Assembly: GCA_036655895.1 (NCBI GenBank)
Contig: JAVVPF010000001.1
Span: 124,001 to 188,000, forward strand
Length of the DNA stretch: 64,000 nt
Direction of reading: 5' to 3'
DNA from: Cloacibacillus sp.
Lineage (GTDB): Bacteria > Synergistota > Synergistia > Synergistales > Synergistaceae
In this document: one piece after another, positions 61,255-64,000 of the stretch
Layout of the letters: every line of letters starts with the position of its first letter
Numbering within the stretch: the first letter of the stretch is position 1
Notes under the pieces: generated by a model
Database searches by the model: none
What the model was told of the DNA's origin: nothing
The model's input: the letters and a program-made list of their open reading frames with translations, nothing else
Position numbers and translations under genes: made by a program

Positions 61255-62169
61255 ATGAGACTTGTAACGCGTTCTGATTTTGACGGACTTGCCTGCGGGG
61301 CGCTGCTTAAAGAGAGTGGAATAATAGATAACTGGATGTTTTCACATCCAAAAGATCTTCAGGACGGACTTGTCGACGTGACCTGCGACGACTGCCTTGC
61401 CAACGTTCCGTATGTGCCGGGCTGCGGGCTTTGGTTCGACCATCATTCAAGCGAGAGCGAACGTCTTGAATTAAACGGCAGATACAAGGGCGAGAGCAGA
61501 ACTGCGCCATCCTGCGCCAGAATAATTTACGACTATTACGGCGGCGCAGAACGTTTCGCCCATTACGACGCAATGATGGCGGCCGTCGACAAAGTGGACT
61601 CAGGCGCTCTTTCCGTGGACGAGGTGCTGCACCCGTCTGGATGGATACTCCTTGGTTTCATAATGGATCCGCGTACGGGATTGGGACGCTGGAGAAATTT
61701 TACTATCTCAAACTATCAGCTCATGGAAAAGCTGCTGGACTGCTGCAGCTCAATGGATATAGACGAAATAATGGAGCTGCCGGACGTCAGGGAGCGCATA
61801 GAGGTATATTTTGAACAGAGCGGCAAATTTGACGCGATGATAAAAAAATATACGAGGACTGACGGGGAGCTTATCATAAGCGACCTGCGCGGGGTGGACC
61901 CCATCTATTCGGGCAACAGATTTTACATATACAGCCTCTACCCGAAGCAGAATATATCCATGTGGATAGTGAGCGGAAAGGGCGGCAAAGGATGCAGCTG
62001 CGCGGTCGGCTATTCCGTGCTTAACAGAAGCTCTTCCGTGGACGTTGGAAAGCTTATGCTGAAATACGGCGGAGGCGGCCATAAAGCGGTAGGGACGTGC
62101 CAGTTCACAGACGAATGTATGGACGAAAATATAAAACTGCTCATCGGCGAGATCACAGGCAAAAAATAA
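61255..62169 (+). CDS. DHH-family phosphoesterase
   Basis: 304 residues. RSDFDGLACGALLKE supplies the DxD ligands, TCDDCLANVP and LWFDHHSSE the DHH motif. The C-terminal DHHA1 domain ends with GGGGHKAVGTCQF. Relatives include oligoribonucleases, exopolyphosphatases and cyclic dinucleotide phosphodiesterases; nothing here decides the substrate. GAGGGGG seven bases before the ATG. Follows tadA by 75 bases. Confidence 0.88.
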   Translation: MRLVTRSDFDGLACGALLKESGIIDNWMFSHPKDLQDGLVDVTCDDCLANVPYVPGCGLWFDHHSSESERLELNGRYKGESRTAPSCARIIYDYYGGAERFAHYDAMMAAVDKVDSGALSVDEVLHPSGWILLGFIMDPRTGLGRWRNFTISNYQLMEKLLDCCSSMDIDEIMELPDVRERIEVYFEQSGKFDAMIKKYTRTDGELIISDLRGVDPIYSGNRFYIYSLYPKQNISMWIVSGKGGKGCSCAVGYSVLNRSSSVDVGKLMLKYGGGGHKAVGTCQFTDECMDENIKLLIGEITGKK

Positions 62170-62215
62170 ATCAGGCGCGTTGCCGCGTATCGTCACATTT
62201 TGCGCATGGCAAGCT

Positions 62216-62255
62216 ATATCAAACGGGACGGCCAAAAGGCCGTCCCGTTTGATAT
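62216..62255. terminator. Bidirectional terminator between the DHH gene and korC
   Basis: 18-bp perfect stem (62216-62233 with 62238-62255) around AAAA, between convergent genes. AT-rich ends supply T stretches on both strands. Confidence 0.88.
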
Positions 62256-62276
62256 ATTTCGTATGTGAGGCGCCAG

Positions 62277-62849
62277 TTAGTTCTTTCTGGCCGCCACCGC
62301 GTCTGCCATCAGCTTGTAGCCTTCGTCAAACGCTCTTTCGTTGAGTTCTTCAGTTCCCTTCGGGACGCGGGCGAGGATGGCGTCTTTTACAGCCTGGGGC
62401 TGTGTGAGACCCTTGTCCTCAAGAACCTTTGCCGCTGTTCCGAGCGCCACCATGTTGACAACGATCTCGCGGCCAAGCTTCTCGCGCGCCGTCTTTACGA
62501 TGGGCAGAAGATATATCTCAGCGTCGAGCTTCGGGGGCTCTGTCACGAAGAAGTCGTCAAGAATGACTGTCGCGCCCTTGGCTGTGTCATGGCTGTATGT
62601 GTCGCAGGCCTTCTGTGTCAGGATGACCTGGAGGTTCGGGTGCGCGGCCTTCGGGTAGTCTATTTCGTCGCGGTCATAGACAACTTCCGACTTCGATGCG
62701 CCGCCGCGCGCTTCCGGCCCGTAAGCCTGGCTCTGTACTGAATTGAGGCCCTCTGTGCGGAGTGCTGCGGCCTCACCCAGGATCACTGCGGCGAGGATGA
62801 CTCCCTGTCCGCCGGATCCAGCAACGCGAATTTCAAAACGATCGCTCAT
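62277..62849 (-). CDS. korC: 2-oxoacid:ferredoxin oxidoreductase gamma subunit (KorC type)
   Basis: 190 residues. RVAGSGGQGVILAAVILGEAA and SQAYGPEARGGASKSEVVY define the gamma domain. In this clade a separate gamma subunit after alpha and beta is typical of 2-oxoglutarate synthase. Last gene of korA-B-C in transcription order. Confidence 0.85.
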   Translation of the reverse strand: MSDRFEIRVAGSGGQGVILAAVILGEAAALRTEGLNSVQSQAYGPEARGGASKSEVVYDRDEIDYPKAAHPNLQVILTQKACDTYSHDTAKGATVILDDFFVTEPPKLDAEIYLLPIVKTAREKLGREIVVNMVALGTAAKVLEDKGLTQPQAVKDAILARVPKGTEELNERAFDEGYKLMADAVAARKN

Positions 62850-62861
62850 GATCCGTTCCTC

Positions 62862-63692
62862 CTATGCCTGCGCCTGTGCGCGTTCAATGACGTCGTTGTA
62901 GCGGTCAGTGTATTCGCGGGCGTTTTCTATGTTGACAAATTCGCCAACAACGATCTTGCCTTCAAGCTCCTCGGGGGTCATCTTGTCGGCCTGAGCCTTA
63001 AGGACTGTGTGCTCCTTAAGGAACTTGATGTTGTCTGTCGGGCGGCTGCGCTTGTTTTTGCGTCCAAACTGCGTGTGGCAGAAGGAGATGATCTCAACGA
63101 GCGCAAATCCCTTTTTCTGATGTTCGATGGCCTTTTTGAGTATCTGCTCGCACATGATGGGGTTGGCTACCGTTGCGCGCGCTACGAATGTTGCGCCTGC
63201 GCCTGCTGCCAGCTTGCAGATGTCAAATGTCGGGTCGATCGAACCATAGGGCGCTGTGGCTGCGAAGGCGCCTTCCGGCGTCGTCGGCGAAGCCTGTCCG
63301 CCGGTCATTCCGTAGATGTTGTTGTTCATGAGGACCGCTGTGATGCCTATGTTGCGGCGGCAGGCGTGGATGAAGTGGTTTCCGCCGATAGCGGTACCGT
63401 CGCCGTCGCCCATGACGTTGACGATCGTCAGTTCGGGGTTGGCCAGCTTAACGCCGGTCGCAAAGGCGAGTGAGCGTCCGTGCGCCGTGTGGAGCGTGCA
63501 GGCGTCGATATAGCCGGGCATACGGCTTGAGCAGCCGATACCTGATGAGATGCAGACCTTATCCTGTGGGATGTTGAGGTCTGAAATGGCGCGGAGGATG
63601 GAGTGCATGATGATTCCGTGTCCGCAGCCGGGGCACCAGATATGAGGCATAAACTTAGTGCGCAGGAGTTTCTTTACATCTTCGCGTGGCAT
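62862..63692 (-). CDS. korB: 2-oxoacid:ferredoxin oxidoreductase beta subunit (KorB type)
   Basis: 276 residues. PHIWCPGCGHGIIMHSILRA, then the TPP motif MGDGDGTAIGGNHFIHACRRN and MNNNIYGMTGGQASPTTP. Cys ligands for a [4Fe-4S] cluster are present (CPGCGH plus Cys54 and a late Cys). Decarboxylates the 2-oxoacid with TPP and passes electrons to ferredoxin. Starts two bases after korA. Confidence 0.9.
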   Translation of the reverse strand: MPREDVKKLLRTKFMPHIWCPGCGHGIIMHSILRAISDLNIPQDKVCISSGIGCSSRMPGYIDACTLHTAHGRSLAFATGVKLANPELTIVNVMGDGDGTAIGGNHFIHACRRNIGITAVLMNNNIYGMTGGQASPTTPEGAFAATAPYGSIDPTFDICKLAAGAGATFVARATVANPIMCEQILKKAIEHQKKGFALVEIISFCHTQFGRKNKRSRPTDNIKFLKEHTVLKAQADKMTPEELEGKIVVGEFVNIENAREYTDRYNDVIERAQAQA

Positions 63693-63694
63693 AA

Positions 63695-64000
63695 TTACGC
63701 CACCTCCTTGATGAAGGACATTATCTCAGCCGGCTTGTAGAGTTCGCCGTTGATGAGGTTCTTGCGATGTACTTCGCAGTTGCCCTTGACGGCTCTTTCT
63801 ACTTCAAGCACCATCTGGCCCGCGTTGAGCTCGGGGACGATGATGTGCTTGACTCTCTTGGAGATCTCGGCGATTTCTTTATCCGGGAAGGGCCACAGTG
63901 TGATGGGACGGAAATGTCCGACCTTCACGCCCTGCTCGCGCAGTTCGCGGATTGCGCGAAGCGATGAGCGGGAGACTGAGCCGTAGGAAATGACGACTAT
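63695..64000 (-). CDS. korA: 2-oxoacid:ferredoxin oxidoreductase alpha subunit, C-terminal part (KorA type)
   Basis: The last 101 codons; the frame is open to the window edge, so the gene starts right of base 64000. VVISYGSVSRSSLRAIRELR then KVGHFRPITLWPFPDKEI and NAGQMVLEVERAVKG match the KorA C-terminal domain. Substrate class (2-oxoglutarate or another 2-oxoacid) cannot be settled from this part. Confidence 0.85.
   Translation of the reverse strand: MVVISYGSVSRSSLRAIRELREQGVKVGHFRPITLWPFPDKEIAEISKRVKHIIVPELNAGQMVLEVERAVKGNCEVHRKNLINGELYKPAEIMSFIKEVA

Overview
The window reads as chromosome of an anaerobic, diderm bacterium, most likely a member of the Synergistota (a Cloacibacillus/Synergistes-like genome is my inference, not something I could test). 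Diderm features are LptA, LptB, a secretin and type IV pili. These sit beside features common in low-GC Gram-positives: an Asp23 protein, a CD1247-type zinc-ribbon protein, CIRCE control of groESL, PyrR and Rex. Anaerobic metabolism shows in a trimeric [FeFe] hydrogenase, a ferredoxin-dependent 2-oxoacid oxidoreductase and a molybdopterin enzyme. Almost everything from 1 to 55,000 is on the minus strand, so operons read right to left. Exceptions are a small toxin-antitoxin remnant near 30.7 kb and a molybdopterin oxidoreductase at 47.1-49.0 kb.

Right to left by function: korABC (62.3-64.0 kb, korA cut by the window edge). Then tadA and a DHH phosphoesterase on the plus strand (60.7-62.2 kb), and tRNA-Arg(CCG) and lspA on minus. 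Two oppositely oriented tRNA-Ser genes (55.2 and 59.8 kb) flank a 1287-residue cytoplasmic hybrid histidine kinase and a 58-residue membrane protein. panF with a YhdT partner (53.2-55.0 kb) is followed by the translation operon rpsB-tsf-pyrH-frr (50.3-53.1 kb) and a CCA-transferase-like gene. The pyrimidine operon pyrR-B-C-F-E (42.7-46.9 kb) is followed by a ZnuA-like protein and an envelope group, lptA-lptB-murJ (38.3-41.7 kb). A secreted protein, a Cys-rich zinc ribbon and tsaD lie at 36.3-38.1 kb. Then comes rex followed by the NAD(P)-linked hydrogenase operon hydC-hydB-hydA plus a small ferredoxin (31.1-36.2 kb). groES-groEL follow, with a textbook CIRCE element.

The 15.6-27.1 kb region is one complete type IV pilus locus: pilC, major pilin, a pilin paralogue without a prepilin signal, pilM-N-O-P-Q, pilB, pilT and two minor pilin-like genes. 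No prepilin peptidase is present in the window. Next come efp, a zinc-ribbon protein, asp23, a strong terminator, a two-helix membrane protein, nusB and xseA. A methylthio/SAM salvage trio (mtnA, ahcY, an MTA/SAH deaminase) and then alaS-ruvX-mutS-mutL-miaA (miaA cut at base 1) close the left end.

Accessory DNA is limited. It comprises an AT-rich Panacea-type toxin-antitoxin pair at 27.2-28.2 kb, and a RelB/DinJ antitoxin whose toxin has been reduced to its last 26 or so residues (30.7-31.1 kb). The tRNA-Ser-flanked kinase segment may also be accessory. I found no CRISPR array, insertion sequence, integrase, rRNA gene or replication origin. No gene-free stretch exceeds about 330 bases. The longest runs from the groESL promoter to the antitoxin gene (30,415-30,740) and contains two divergent promoters.
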